The notes: a model not told the origin generated them from the sequence alone. Numbered from the stretch's first letter, positions 8,981-18,009 are shown. The stretch is DNA of 64,000 bases from Bradyrhizobium sp. NDS-1 (GCF_032918005.1 NZ_CP136628.1:2899501-2963500); one strand, 5' to 3'. Translations and numbers: made by a program.

Positions 8981-9037
8981 GCACCTTCCCGGCCGCTAGC
9001 ACCTAGACCTAATCGCGCCATGCTCTAAAACAGACGC

Positions 9038-10564
9038 ATGCTCGGACGCATCTTCACGGTTGGCGGATATACGCTGCTCTCGCGGCTGACGGGCTTTGCC
9101 CGCGACATCATGCTCGCGGCGATCCTCGGCGCCGGCCCGGTGGCCGACGCCTTTTTCGTGGCGCTGCGGCTGCCCAATCATTTCCGCGCGATCTTCGCCG
9201 AGGGCGCCTTCAACGCCGCCTGGGTGCCGGCCTATGCCCATGTTCATGGCGAGAAGGGCGAGGCGGCGGCAAAACTGTTCGCCGACCGCATCTTCACGCT
9301 GCTGCTGGCCTCGCAAGTCCTGCTGTTGATCGTCGCCTGGCTGTTCATGCCGCAGGCCATGAGCATTCTGGCGCCGGGCTTCGGTGAAGATGCCGAGCAG
9401 CGCAAGCTCGCGATCGAGCTGACCCGGATCACCTTTCCCTATCTGCTCTTGATCACGCTGGTGACGCTCTATGGCGGCATGCTCAACGTGATGCAGCGCT
9501 TTGCCAGCGCCGCGGCCGCCTCGATCTTCCTCAACGTCGCGATGATGATGACGCTGGCGGTCGCCGTCTGGTTTCCGACGGCCGGCCACGCCGCGGCCTG
9601 GGGCGTCCTGATCTCCGGTTTCCTGCAATATTTCCTGCTCGCCGGCGATCTCGCCCGCCATGGCGGCCTGCCGCGCTTTGCGCCGCTCAAGCTCGACGAG
9701 GACGTCCGCGGCTTCTTCAAAGCGCTGGGCCCGGCGACACTGGGCTCGATGGGGACGCAGGTCGCGCTGTTCGCCGACACCATCATCGCGACCTTCCTCC
9801 CCGCAGGCGCGCTGTCGGCGCTCTATTATGCCGATCGCCTCAACCAGCTGCCGATCGGCGTCATCGGCATCGCCATCGGCACCGTGCTGCTGCCGGAGAT
9901 GTCGCGGCGCATCACCGCCAACGACCTCGACGGCGCGATGAAGGCGCAGCGCCGCGCGTTCGATTTCACGCTGCTGTTCTCGATCCCGTTCGTGGCCGCC
10001 TTCCTGACCGTGCCCGACGAGATCATGCGGGCGCTGTTCGCCCGCGGCGCGTTCTCCAAGGCCGACGCGGTCGCCGCAGGCAGCACGCTCGCGGCGTACG
10101 CCATCGGCCTGATTCCCTTCGTGCTGATCCGCAGCGCAGTGGCGACCTTCTATGCCCGCAAGGACACCGCAACGCCGGTGCGGGCCTCGCTGACCGGCAT
10201 CGCCGTCAACGTTGCGCTGAAGGTCGCCTTGATGGGATCGCTGGCCCAGATCGGCCTCGCGCTCGCGACAGCCGTCGGCGTCTGGACCAATCTGCTGCTG
10301 GTGCTGTACTTCGCCGTGCGCCGGGGCTTTCTCGTGCTGGACCGCGCTTGGCTGTTGTCGATCGCCAAGTTCCTGCTGATCGGCCTCGTCCTGGCCACCG
10401 CCTTCTGGCTGATCGCGCGCTTTGGCGGCGTTTGGCTGGGTTCGATGCACTTCCACGATGAGCTGATGTTGGTGCTGCTCGCTGTCGGCGGCACGATCAT
10501 TTACGCAGTCGCTATTCTCGCGTTGTTCGGCCGGAGTTGGCTAGTCGCATTGGTGCGCGGTTAG
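9038..10564 (+). CDS. murJ: Lipid II flippase MurJ
   Basis: 508 residues, about 14 membrane helices, full family length. The signature start is present: GGYTLLSRLTGFARDIMLAAILGAGPVADAFFVALRLPNHFRAIFAEGAFNAAWVP (split here as the conserved MurJ N-terminal block of helix 1 to helix 2). It belongs to the MOP exporter superfamily and flips undecaprenyl-PP-linked MurNAc-GlcNAc pentapeptide to the periplasmic face for peptidoglycan synthesis. It stands alone, preceded by the REP-like element and followed by a palindrome and a small membrane protein gene. Confidence 0.95.
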   Translation: MLGRIFTVGGYTLLSRLTGFARDIMLAAILGAGPVADAFFVALRLPNHFRAIFAEGAFNAAWVPAYAHVHGEKGEAAAKLFADRIFTLLLASQVLLLIVAWLFMPQAMSILAPGFGEDAEQRKLAIELTRITFPYLLLITLVTLYGGMLNVMQRFASAAAASIFLNVAMMMTLAVAVWFPTAGHAAAWGVLISGFLQYFLLAGDLARHGGLPRFAPLKLDEDVRGFFKALGPATLGSMGTQVALFADTIIATFLPAGALSALYYADRLNQLPIGVIGIAIGTVLLPEMSRRITANDLDGAMKAQRRAFDFTLLFSIPFVAAFLTVPDEIMRALFARGAFSKADAVAAGSTLAAYAIGLIPFVLIRSAVATFYARKDTATPVRASLTGIAVNVALKVALMGSLAQIGLALATAVGVWTNLLLVLYFAVRRGFLVLDRAWLLSIAKFLLIGLVLATAFWLIARFGGVWLGSMHFHDELMLVLLAVGGTIIYAVAILALFGRSWLVALVRG

Positions 10565-10597
10565 GTGCATTACATAACGTCCTCGGCTGGATGCGAT

Positions 10598-10611
10598 ACA
10601 CAACGTTGTGT
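10598..10611. promoter_or_regulatory. Perfect 14-bp palindrome
   Basis: ACACAACGTTGTGT, self-complementary without a spacer, 34 bp after the murJ stop and 42 bp before the chosen start of the next gene. As DNA it looks like a dimeric-repressor site; it has no loop for a good RNA hairpin. Confidence 0.35.
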
Positions 10612-10652
10612 CGCAACTGGCCCTTCAGAGGATGAGTAGGAGTGTCGGGTCT

Positions 10653-10994
10653 ATGATCATCAAGATTGTACGCCTTGTCCTGATCTGCTTTTCGGCATTC
10701 GGCGCGCTGCTAATGGGCCGTGAGATGATACTTTTCGGAGCTAGGCAAATGCTCATTATCATTGAAGCGATGCTGATCCTCAACGCTGTTTATCTGATTT
10801 CCTTGTTTGTATGGCGTCCGTCATTGACGCAAGTTGAGGCAGCAGCGCGGGTGTTGCACGAATCCGGAGGTCGGCACGGATGGTGGAAGGCGTATGTCAC
10901 TTCCTACGACGAAATGGCCGCGACCGATCCAATTGCCAAGTCGGAGTTCGACGGCATTGTCGAGCGAATGTTGAAGGCGGCCCGAAGGGAGTGA
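10653..10994 (+). CDS. Small membrane protein of unknown function
   Basis: 113 residues. Two hydrophobic segments are seen (IIKIVRLVLICFSAFGALL and MLIIIEAMLILNAVYLISLFVW), then a soluble tail with GGRHGWWKAYVTSYDEM. AGGAG at 10638-10642 is well placed for the ATG at 10653; an upstream GTG at 10608 lies inside the palindrome and is less likely. The base composition is noticeably more AT-rich than the neighbours, which could mean recent acquisition or simply weak expression. I do not recognise the family. Confidence 0.55.
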   Translation: MIIKIVRLVLICFSAFGALLMGREMILFGARQMLIIIEAMLILNAVYLISLFVWRPSLTQVEAAARVLHESGGRHGWWKAYVTSYDEMAATDPIAKSEFDGIVERMLKAARRE

Positions 10995-11115
10995 GTTAGG
11001 AAGTCCATGCTGTTTGCGAAACGGAGTATCGGTTTATCTTGAACCAACCCCCATAGCGTCGTCTCGCACCGGCGTGTCTATTGTTTTTTCGCGCCCGCCG
11101 TGCTACGAGCGACGC

Positions 11116-11190
11116 ATGATCAAGTCGCGCAAACTCGACCGTCGTCACGTGACCCGCTCTTGCCGGGCCGTGGGAGGAGTCGTGCGCTAG
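11116..11190 (+). CDS. Possible 24-codon leader peptide upstream of the DUF1127 gene
   Basis: Short ORF starting MIKSRKLDRRHV and ending VGGVVR, with six arginines and one cysteine among 24 residues. It is followed after 25 bp by an intrinsic terminator and then by the DUF1127 gene. The order small ORF, terminator, gene is that of attenuation control, but the start codon has only a weak GAG ribosome site and no alternative antiterminator was proven. It may instead be part of a small non-coding RNA. Confidence 0.3.
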   Translation: MIKSRKLDRRHVTRSCRAVGGVVR

Positions 11191-11215
11191 GATTTCGACG
11201 ACATCTCTTCCACCA

Positions 11216-11246
11216 GGCCCCGCCGGCATCGGACGGGGCCTTTTTT
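11216..11246 (+). terminator. Intrinsic terminator
   Basis: GGCCCCG (11216-11222) pairs with CGGGGCC (11234-11240), followed directly by six T residues (11241-11246). It ends whatever transcript crosses 11000-11215, either the small membrane gene or a short leader RNA, and lies 41 bp before the DUF1127 start. Confidence 0.75.
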
Positions 11247-11287
11247 GTGGCCACGCTTCCCTGCCGGCACAACAGCAGGAGCGTGCG

Positions 11288-11692
11288 ATGCCGCCCCAAT
11301 TGACGACCATCACATCCGAGGCCGAGCGCGATGCCGCCGTGCTCCGCCTCGACCGCTCGATCGCGTTGGCAAAGGAAGCCATGGACGAGGTCTTAACGGC
11401 TGCGGCGCGCCTAAACGCATCCGTTGCAACGCCGCGCAGCGACGTGTCGCGAAGGGAGGACGTACCGGCAGCGGCCGAACCGGCGCAAAGCGTCCTCGTC
11501 CTGCTCAAGCAATACTGGCGCGCGTTTCGGGGATGGTATCGGAGTTCACGGGTGATCTTGCAGGGCCTGAGCGACAGGGACCTGAGGGATATCGGCCTGA
11601 CGCGCGACGAGGTCGACTATCTCGCACCTGGGCGCGCTATCGATGCGGTGAGAGATCGCGCGAGGTCTTTGTTGAACCACAGTGGGATGTAG
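11288..11692 (+). CDS. DUF1127 domain protein
   Basis: 134 residues. The C-terminal half has the YjiS-like DUF1127 motif, LSDRDLRDIGLTRDEVD, preceded by the basic amphipathic stretch KQYWRAFRGWYRSSRVIL. The N-terminal ~60 residues are variable and polar. Small arginine-rich DUF1127 proteins in alphaproteobacteria have been tied to RNA turnover and to nutrient responses; this longer form may differ. CAGGAG is a good ribosome site eight bases upstream. The gene sits behind the leader ORF and terminator. Confidence 0.75.
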   Translation: MPPQLTTITSEAERDAAVLRLDRSIALAKEAMDEVLTAAARLNASVATPRSDVSRREDVPAAAEPAQSVLVLLKQYWRAFRGWYRSSRVILQGLSDRDLRDIGLTRDEVDYLAPGRAIDAVRDRARSLLNHSGM

Positions 11693-11952
11693 ATGATCCT
11701 GGCAGACGCAGATATGCGCTTTGCGAACAAGCGGCGGTCGATCCTGTTGCTTGTCCGCAGGAATGCGCTGCGGTGCAGAATTATTCGATCTTCACAGGGA
11801 AATGACCGAGCTGCGGCCTTTTTGTCCTATCCCGCTTTGATAGGGCAGGCCCGGGCTAAATCCTCGCGACCAAGCCCGCCTAAACCCGTTTGCCTTGCCA
11901 GTTTTTCCACGGCAATATGCCCACAAAACAACCATGAGAACGGGAAGATAAA

Positions 11953-14262
11953 ATGGCGGCTCCCATCAAGTTCGGCGTTGGCCAAAGCGTGCTGCGCAAG
12001 GAGGATGACGCGCTCATCCGCGGCAAGGGCCGCTATACCGACGATTATGCGCCGCAGGCCGCGCTCCGCTGCCTCATGCTGCGCTCGCCGCATGCGCATG
12101 CCAAGTACACCATCGATGCGAGCCGCGCCCGCGGCCTGCCCGGCGTGGCGCTGATCCTGACCGCCGACGACGTGAAGGAGCTCGGCAATCTGCCGTGCCT
12201 GTTCAATCTCGAGACCGATCCGTTCACCGGCCCGCCTTACCCGATCCTGGCTGCGGGCGAAGTGCGTCATGTCGGCGACGCCGTTGCCTTCGTCGTTGCC
12301 GAGACGATCGACCAGGCCCGTGACGCGATCGAGGCGATCGACGTCAAATGGAGCCCGCTCCCCGCGGTGACCGGCGTCGTCAATGCGGTGAAGAAGGGCG
12401 CGCCGCAGGTGTGGCCGGACAAGGCCGGCAATGTGCTGTTCGATGTCTCGATCGGCGACAAGGCCGCGACGGAAGCCGCCTTCGCCAAGGCGCATACGGT
12501 CGCCGAGATCTCGATCGTCAATCCGCGCGTGGTCGCGAACTTCATGGAGACGCGCGCGGCGGTGTGCGAGTACGATGCCAAGCGCGACCATCTGACGCTG
12601 ACGATTGGGAGCCAGGGCAGCCATCGCCTGCGCGACATCCTCTGCCAGAATGTGCTCAACATCCCCACCGACAAGATGCGGGTGATCTGCCCCGACGTCG
12701 GCGGCGGCTTCGGCACGAAGCTGTTCCCGTATCGCGAATATGCCCTGATGGCGGTCGCTGCCAAGAAGCTCAAGAAAACGGTGAAATGGGCCGCCGACCG
12801 CACCGAGCATTTCATGGGCGACGCGCAGGGCCGTGACAACGTCACCACCGCGAAGATGGCGCTGACGGAAGACGGCAAATTCCTCGCCATGGATTGCGAC
12901 CTGATGGGCGACATGGGCGCCTATCTGTCGACCTTCGGGCCCTACATCCCACATGGCGGCGCCGGCATGCTGCCGGGCCTCTACGACATCCAGGCCTTCC
13001 ACTGCCGGGTACGCACCATCTTCACCAACAGCGTGCCGGTCGACGCCTACCGCGGCGCGGGCCGCCCCGAGGCGGCCTATGTCATCGAGCGCCTCGTCGA
13101 TGCCTGTGCGCGAAAGCTCGACATGACGCCGGACGCCGTCCGCCGCAAGAACTTCATCCCGCCGAAGGCGCTGCCTTACAAGACCGCGACCGGCAAGGTC
13201 TACGACTCCGGCGACTTCGCCGCGCATCTGAAGCGCGCGATGGAAATCGCCGATTGGAAGGAGTTTCCAAAGCGCGCCAAGATGGCCAAGAAGGGCGGCC
13301 TGATCCGCGGGATTGGTCTTGCCAGCTATGTCGAGGTGTGCGGCACCATGGGCGAGGAGACCGCCAATGTGCGGATGGACCCCAACGGCGACATCACCGT
13401 CCTGATCGGCACGCAATCCAGCGGGCAGGGTCACCAGACCGCCTATGCGCAGATCGTCGCCGAGCAGTTCGGCGTTGCGCCAGAGCGCGTGCACATCCAC
13501 CAGGGTGACACCGATATGATCGCCACCGGCCTCGGCACGGGCGGCTCGGCCTCGATCCCGTCAGGCGGCGTCAGCGTCGAGCGGGCCACGCGCGAGCTCG
13601 GGCAAAAGCTCAAGGAGGTCGCGGCACAGGCGCTGGAGGCCAGCGCCGGGGACCTCGAGATCTCGGAAGGGGTGGTGCGGATCGCCGGTACCGACCGTTC
13701 GATCTCGTTCGCTGATCTCGCCAAGCGGCCGGGCGCCGATCCGTCCAAGCTGAATGCCAGCGCGACCTTCGCCAGTGCCGACGGTACCTATCCCAACGGC
13801 ACGCATGTCGCGGAGGTCGAGATCGACCCGGCCACCGGCATCATCAAGATCGTCAACTATGTGATCGTCGATGATTTCGGCAAGACGCTCAATCCGCTGC
13901 TCTTGGCCGGCCAGGTGCATGGCGGCGCCATGCAGGGCATCGGCCAGGCGCTGATGGAGCAGGCGGTCTATGGCCCCAGCGACGGCCAGTTGATCACCGC
14001 GACCTTCATGGACTATGCGCTGCCGCGGGCGGCGGACGGGCCGGCCTTCGTGTTCGAGACCGCCAACGTCCCCTGCAAGACCAATCCAATGGGCGTGAAG
14101 GGGGCGGGCGAGGCCGGCGCGATCGGCTCCTGTCCGGCCGTCGTCAACGCCATCGTCGACGCGCTCTGGCGCGAATACAAGATCGACCACATCGACATGC
14201 CGGCAACCCCGGAGCGGGTGTGGATCGCCATCAACGAACACCATCGCCGTCACAGCCTCTAG
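11953..14262 (+). CDS. Xanthine dehydrogenase-family molybdopterin-binding large subunit (CoxL-like, form II type)
   Basis: 769 residues, full length for a large subunit. The active-site loop reads AYRGAGR (about residue 364), which is the form II or general hydroxylase loop, not the AYxCSFR loop of true carbon monoxide dehydrogenase. The catalytic glutamate motif KGAGEAGAIGSC near residue 720 is present, as are the cofactor loops VGGGFGTK and SGQGHQTAYAQIVAEQFGV. Normally a FAD subunit (CoxM) and a 2Fe-2S subunit (CoxS) are adjacent; none is seen within this window, so partners must lie elsewhere. The substrate is unknown. Confidence 0.85.
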   Translation: MAAPIKFGVGQSVLRKEDDALIRGKGRYTDDYAPQAALRCLMLRSPHAHAKYTIDASRARGLPGVALILTADDVKELGNLPCLFNLETDPFTGPPYPILAAGEVRHVGDAVAFVVAETIDQARDAIEAIDVKWSPLPAVTGVVNAVKKGAPQVWPDKAGNVLFDVSIGDKAATEAAFAKAHTVAEISIVNPRVVANFMETRAAVCEYDAKRDHLTLTIGSQGSHRLRDILCQNVLNIPTDKMRVICPDVGGGFGTKLFPYREYALMAVAAKKLKKTVKWAADRTEHFMGDAQGRDNVTTAKMALTEDGKFLAMDCDLMGDMGAYLSTFGPYIPHGGAGMLPGLYDIQAFHCRVRTIFTNSVPVDAYRGAGRPEAAYVIERLVDACARKLDMTPDAVRRKNFIPPKALPYKTATGKVYDSGDFAAHLKRAMEIADWKEFPKRAKMAKKGGLIRGIGLASYVEVCGTMGEETANVRMDPNGDITVLIGTQSSGQGHQTAYAQIVAEQFGVAPERVHIHQGDTDMIATGLGTGGSASIPSGGVSVERATRELGQKLKEVAAQALEASAGDLEISEGVVRIAGTDRSISFADLAKRPGADPSKLNASATFASADGTYPNGTHVAEVEIDPATGIIKIVNYVIVDDFGKTLNPLLLAGQVHGGAMQGIGQALMEQAVYGPSDGQLITATFMDYALPRAADGPAFVFETANVPCKTNPMGVKGAGEAGAIGSCPAVVNAIVDALWREYKIDHIDMPATPERVWIAINEHHRRHSL

Positions 14263-14270
14263 GCCAAGTT

Positions 14271-14306
14271 CCCCGCGCGCACGGGAAATAAAAGCGCCGC
14301 GCGGGG
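14271..14306 (+). terminator. GC-rich hairpin after the CoxL-like gene
   Basis: CCCCGCGCG (14271-14279) pairs with CGCGCGGGG (14298-14306) across an 18-base loop, starting nine bases after the stop codon. Followed by TTCTA, so only a weak U-tract. Confidence 0.4.
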
Positions 14307-14390
14307 TTCTACCCATGATGGGTCCAGGCTTCTCCCGAAGCCCGTGAAGTCTCATTCCCTGACCGTATCGAGAGCCGGAGAAACGAACCA

Positions 14391-14840
14391 ATGAAACGGA
14401 CGATGATTGTCGCGGGCGTCCTAGTGTTGGGCGCGGGCGCCGTAATGGCGCAACAGGAGATTGCCGTCCAGCAGGACAATCTGATGCGATCGATCGCCAA
14501 GAATCAGTATGGCGTCATCCAGAAGATGACCAAGGGCGATATCCCCTTCGACAAGAAGGCGGTCGATGAGGCCATCGCCGGTATCGAGGCCGATGTTGCC
14601 AAGATCGCCAAGACCTTCGAGATCAATCCCAAGCAGGACGTGGTGAACGCGACCTACGGCAGCTCGCAAAAGGTCTGGCAAAACAAGGCCGATTTCGACT
14701 CCAAGATTCCGCCAGTGCAGAAAGCCATTGCCGACGTCAAAGGCAAGATTACCGACGTTGCGAGCTTGAAAGCGGCCTATACCACGATCAACGATCGCTG
14801 CAACGATTGCCACGAAACCTATCGCGTGAAGTTGAAATAG
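14391..14840 (+). CDS. Class II cytochrome c (c556/c' type)
   Basis: 149 residues with an N-terminal signal peptide (KRTMIVAGVLVLGAGAVMAQ) and a single C-terminal haem site CNDCH at residues 137-141, followed by ETYR. The helical body with the haem motif at the extreme C-terminus is the four-helix class II fold. It is a periplasmic monohaem protein; it could serve in electron transfer or NO binding. GGAGAAACGAACC gives the ribosome site. It follows the CoxL-like gene on the same strand, but a hairpin separates them, so a shared electron path is only a guess. Confidence 0.85.
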   Translation: MKRTMIVAGVLVLGAGAVMAQQEIAVQQDNLMRSIAKNQYGVIQKMTKGDIPFDKKAVDEAIAGIEADVAKIAKTFEINPKQDVVNATYGSSQKVWQNKADFDSKIPPVQKAIADVKGKITDVASLKAAYTTINDRCNDCHETYRVKLK

Positions 14841-15159
14841 CTGGGCACAGTGTCCGTCGGCGGAGCGAAATCCCGGGTCTATCCCGGCTGATGGCCGTCC
14901 CGGATTGCGTTTCGCGCCATTCGAGCTACGAGCAAGAGAGGGCGGTTGCGAGAGCAGCCGCCCTCTTTGCATCGTGGCTCAGCATCAGGAAATTCTGGTC
15001 GCAAGGCCTGACGGATCGCCTTGAGAGCGGTTATCTTCAATGCCAGCCGCTGCGGCATCAACGTGAGCTGTTGGATACAGGCGTATCTCGCGCCTGACTG
15101 CGTCATGACACCATGAGTTCCAACGCCCGGCGAGCACCTGAAGAACAGCGAGGCAGGCC
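14841..15159. other. 319-bp gap between cytochrome and PLP enzyme genes
   Basis: Holds the terminator-like hairpin at 14937-14968 and otherwise no supported gene. The spacer before the PLP enzyme was scanned for a SAM-II-like riboswitch core and none was recognised. Confidence 0.5.
14937..14968 (+). terminator. Terminator-like hairpin
   Basis: AGAGGGCGG (14937-14945) pairs with CCGCCCTCT (14958-14966), extended by an A-T and a G-U pair, then a short T run. It lies about 95 bp after the cytochrome stop. Confidence 0.5.
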
Positions 15160-16443
15160 ATGGTAAAACCGTTCCCGTCGAAGACCCACATCGGCAACCA
15201 TATGCTGCATCCGGAAACCCTGATGCTGACCTATGGCTATGACCCGCAATTGTCCGAAGGCGCCATCAAGCCGCCGGTGTTCCTGACCTCCACCTTCGTG
15301 TTCAAGACGGCTGATGACGGACAGGACTTCTTCGATTTCGTCGCCGGCCGGCGCGAGCCGCCGGAAGGGATGGGCGCGGGCCTGGTCTATTCGCGCTTCA
15401 ATCATCCCAACAGCGAGATCGTCGAGGACAGGCTTTCGATCTACGAGCGTACCGAGAGCTGCGCGCTGTTCTCATCGGGCATGGCGGCCATCGCGACCAC
15501 CATCCTCGCCTTCGTCCGCCCCGGCGACGTCATCCTGCACTCCCAGCCGCTCTATGGCGGGACGGAAACGCTGCTGACGAACACGCTGGCGCGTCTGTCG
15601 ATCGGCGCCGTCGGCTTCGCCGACGGGATCGACGAGGCGGCGGTCAAGCAGGCCGCGGAAGAGGCCATGGCCAAAGGCCGTGTATCGATGATCCTGATCG
15701 AGACTCCGGCCAATCCGACCAATGGCCTGGTCGACATCGCCATGATCCGCCGTGTCGCCGATTCCATCGGAAAGGCGCAAGGCAACACACCGATCATCGC
15801 CTGCGACAACACGCTGCTCGGGCCGGTGTTTCAGCGGCCGATCGAGCACGGCGCTGATATTTCGCTGTATTCGCTGACGAAATATGTCGGCGGTCATTCC
15901 GATCTGATCGCGGGTGCCGCGCTCGGTTCGAAGGCGATCATGAAGGGCATCAAGGCGCTGCGCGGCGCCATCGGCACCCAGCTCGATCCGCATTCCTGCT
16001 GGATGATCAATCGCTCCCTCGAGACACTGAGCCTGCGCATGGAGAAGGCCAACGGCAATGCGCGCCTCGTTGCGGACTTCTTGCGCGATCATCCCAAGGT
16101 CGCCAAGGTCCACTATCTCGGTCATCACGAGGCGTCGTCGCCGGCCGGGCTTGCATTCGCGCGGCAGTGCCTGGGGGCGGGATCCACCTTTTCGTTCGAC
16201 ATCGTCGGCGGCAAGGAGGCAGCCGTCAAATTTCTCAACGCGCTGCAGATCCTCAAGCTGGCGGTGAGTCTCGGTGGCACCGAGTCGCTTGCGAGCCTGC
16301 CTGCAACCATGACCCATTCCGGCGTTCCCGCCGACATCCGCCGGAAGATCGGCGTGCTCGATTCCACGATCCGTCTGTCGATCGGCATCGAGAACCCGTC
16401 GGACCTGATCGCCGATCTCACGCAGGCGCTGAATGCGGCTTAG
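15160..16443 (+). CDS. Cystathionine gamma-synthase-family PLP enzyme
   Basis: 427 residues, typical of the Cys/Met metabolism PLP family. It shows the [16 protein letters not shown] block, the phosphate-binding [11 protein letters not shown], the aromatic stacking [11 protein letters not shown], the aspartate in [11 protein letters not shown], and the Schiff-base lysine in [12 protein letters not shown]. Members act as cystathionine gamma-synthase or lyase, methionine gamma-lyase or O-acetylhomoserine sulfhydrylase. An N-terminal extension (about 25 residues) and the [11 protein letters not shown] insert are not those of the E. coli MetB, so the exact reaction is left open. It is monocistronic with a bidirectional terminator just after it. 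Confidence 0.85.
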   Translation: MVKPFPSKTHIGNHMLHPETLMLTYGYDPQLSEGAIKPPVFLTSTFVFKTADDGQDFFDFVAGRREPPEGMGAGLVYSRFNHPNSEIVEDRLSIYERTESCALFSSGMAAIATTILAFVRPGDVILHSQPLYGGTETLLTNTLARLSIGAVGFADGIDEAAVKQAAEEAMAKGRVSMILIETPANPTNGLVDIAMIRRVADSIGKAQGNTPIIACDNTLLGPVFQRPIEHGADISLYSLTKYVGGHSDLIAGAALGSKAIMKGIKALRGAIGTQLDPHSCWMINRSLETLSLRMEKANGNARLVADFLRDHPKVAKVHYLGHHEASSPAGLAFARQCLGAGSTFSFDIVGGKEAAVKFLNALQILKLAVSLGGTESLASLPATMTHSGVPADIRRKIGVLDSTIRLSIGIENPSDLIADLTQALNAA

Positions 16444-16461
16444 GACACCGTCGGAATCGAA

Positions 16462-16492
16462 AAGGCCGGACACCCCTCCGGCGTCCGGCCTT
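16462..16492. terminator. Bidirectional terminator
   Basis: AAGGCCGGAC (16462-16471) and GTCCGGCCTT (16483-16492) form a 10-bp stem between two convergent genes. Read on the minus strand it is followed by TTTTCG, so it serves the CHRD gene well; read on the plus strand it has only TTCG. Confidence 0.7.
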
Positions 16493-16516
16493 CGCGCGAC
16501 GCAGCAGCGTTGAGGC

Positions 16517-16936
16517 CTACTTCATGACCTGACCGCGGATCTCGCCGCCCGGATTGGCCGCGGTGTGGATGTTGATGTAGAGCTTGCCGCCGAGCAGATC
16601 TGCGGCTTGCGCGTCGGTGAGCGTCGCTTCGCCCTTGACGGGGCTCGAAGCCGCGTTGGGGATGGGGACGGCAACGCCGGCGTTCTTGCCGGCTTCGGCG
16701 GGCCCATGGAAATGCGCGGCCGTGGCGGGGCCGGACAGTCCTGAATAGGTGACGGTCCAGGACAACTTCTTGCTGGCGGCGTCATAGTCCAGATCGGCGG
16801 TTCCGGTGGCGCTAGTGGTCGTTGCCGGCACCTCGGACTTGCCGTCGAGCGTTGCCTTCAGTTTCTCCGCGCTGGCCGGGACGGCGAACGCAACGGCAGC
16901 TCCAAGTGCCAGTGTGGCAAAAAAGGCTTTGGTCAT
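16517..16936 (-). CDS. Secreted CHRD domain protein
   Basis: 139 residues. The N-terminus is a signal peptide ending PASAEK. The rest is one CHRD domain: LDGKSEVPATTTSATGTADLD, HFHGPAEAGKNAGVAVPI, and the closing LYINIHTAANPGGEIRGQV. CHRD domains occur in chordin and in many bacterial secreted proteins of undefined role. The protein is monocistronic, with a good GGAGAGA ribosome site upstream of the ATG and a shared terminator at its 3' end. Confidence 0.85.
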   Translation of the reverse strand: MTKAFFATLALGAAVAFAVPASAEKLKATLDGKSEVPATTTSATGTADLDYDAASKKLSWTVTYSGLSGPATAAHFHGPAEAGKNAGVAVPIPNAASSPVKGEATLTDAQAADLLGGKLYINIHTAANPGGEIRGQVMK

Positions 16937-17084
16937 GGGTCTCTCCCTGTTGAGGCCTGATTGCTCTTCAAACAGTGCGGCATGCGGTTTATTCCGGCAT
17001 TACAGCCGGACCGCCTAAAATATTCGTGGTTGGATCGGGCGTGGCATGACCCTTAAGTTCGCGCTTTCACGATGGAATGATCGA

Positions 17085-18008
17085 ATGCTGCGACGAACGC
17101 TTCTTGCCGCCCTGATCGCCGCTGCCGCGGCGTTCGCCCTCTATTGGTGGGCGACCGCCCCGGCCGCGCTGGCCTTGCCGGCGCCGACCCGTAGCCCCGA
17201 TCTCGCCAACGGGCAGGAACTGTTCAACGCCGGCGGCTGCTCGTCCTGTCATGCCACCCCCAATCAGCCCGATCGCCTGCGGCTCGGCGGCGGGCTGGCG
17301 CTGGGTTCGCCGTTCGGAACGTTCTACGCCCCCAACATTTCCCCCGATCCGGCCGACGGAATCGGCCGCTGGAGCGAGGCCAATTTCGTCAACGCCGTGA
17401 TGCGCGGCATCTCGCCCGCGGGCACGCACTATTTCCCCGCATTTCCCTACACGTCCTATCATCTCGCCAGCACCGACGACGTCCGCGATCTCTTTGCCTA
17501 CCTGAAGACGCTTCCATCGGTGTCCGGCAGAGTTCACGACCACGCGCTGCCGTTTCCGTTCAACATCCGCCGCAATGTCGGCATCTGGAAGTTGCTGTTC
17601 ATGGACACCGCGCCGTTCGTGGCCGACGCCGCGCGCTCGCCGCAATGGAATCGTGGCGCCTATCTGGTGAACGCTTTCGGCCATTGCGCCGAATGCCATA
17701 GCCCCCGCAATGCGCTCGGCGGAATCATCGCCGGCCAGCGCTTTGCCGGTGGTCCCAATCCGGAAGGGCAGGGCTGGGTGCCTAACATCACGCAGCAGGG
17801 CATCGGCAGCTGGAGCGAGAAGGATATCGCGGATTTTCTCGAGACCGGCGACATGCCCGAGGGCGACAGCGCTTCGGGTGCGATGCGGCCGGTGATCAAG
17901 AATCTGGCGCAACTGACCGCGGAAGACCGCGCCGCGATGGCCGCGTATCTGAAGTCGCTGCCGCCAGTGCAGGGACCGACACCGCCCAAGCGCAAGGAAG
18001 GCGGCTAA
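17085..18008 (+). CDS. Dihaem cytochrome c
   Basis: About 307 residues. A signal-anchor MLRRTLLAALIAAAAAFALY begins the protein; an upstream in-frame ATG at 17046 would add 13 residues. Two c-type haem sites are visible, CSSCH (about residues 52-56) and CAECH (about 197-201), each with a distal methionine candidate. Blocks such as GTFYAPNISPDPADGIG and YFPAFPYTSYHLASTDDV match the cytochrome subunits of membrane-bound alcohol, aldehyde and sugar dehydrogenases. Its partner dehydrogenase is not next to it, so it may be an independent periplasmic electron carrier. Confidence 0.83.
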   Translation: MLRRTLLAALIAAAAAFALYWWATAPAALALPAPTRSPDLANGQELFNAGGCSSCHATPNQPDRLRLGGGLALGSPFGTFYAPNISPDPADGIGRWSEANFVNAVMRGISPAGTHYFPAFPYTSYHLASTDDVRDLFAYLKTLPSVSGRVHDHALPFPFNIRRNVGIWKLLFMDTAPFVADAARSPQWNRGAYLVNAFGHCAECHSPRNALGGIIAGQRFAGGPNPEGQGWVPNITQQGIGSWSEKDIADFLETGDMPEGDSASGAMRPVIKNLAQLTAEDRAAMAAYLKSLPPVQGPTPPKRKEGG

Positions 18009-18009
18009 A

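Noticed and set aside
11826..11844. CCTATC/GATAGG hairpin after a T-run
   Set aside because: Stem of only six pairs and no gene on the minus strand for it to end.
11693..12154. 153-codon plus-strand frame between the DUF1127 and CoxL-like genes
   Set aside because: It runs into the start of the CoxL-like gene, shows no domain and has no good ribosome site.
13000..13100. Carbon monoxide dehydrogenase large subunit (true CoxL)
   Set aside because: The active-site loop is AYRGAGR rather than AYxCSFR, and the CoxM and CoxS genes are absent.
14967..15159. Possible SAM-II riboswitch before the trans-sulfuration-family gene
   Set aside because: No recognisable conserved core; only ordinary spacer sequence.
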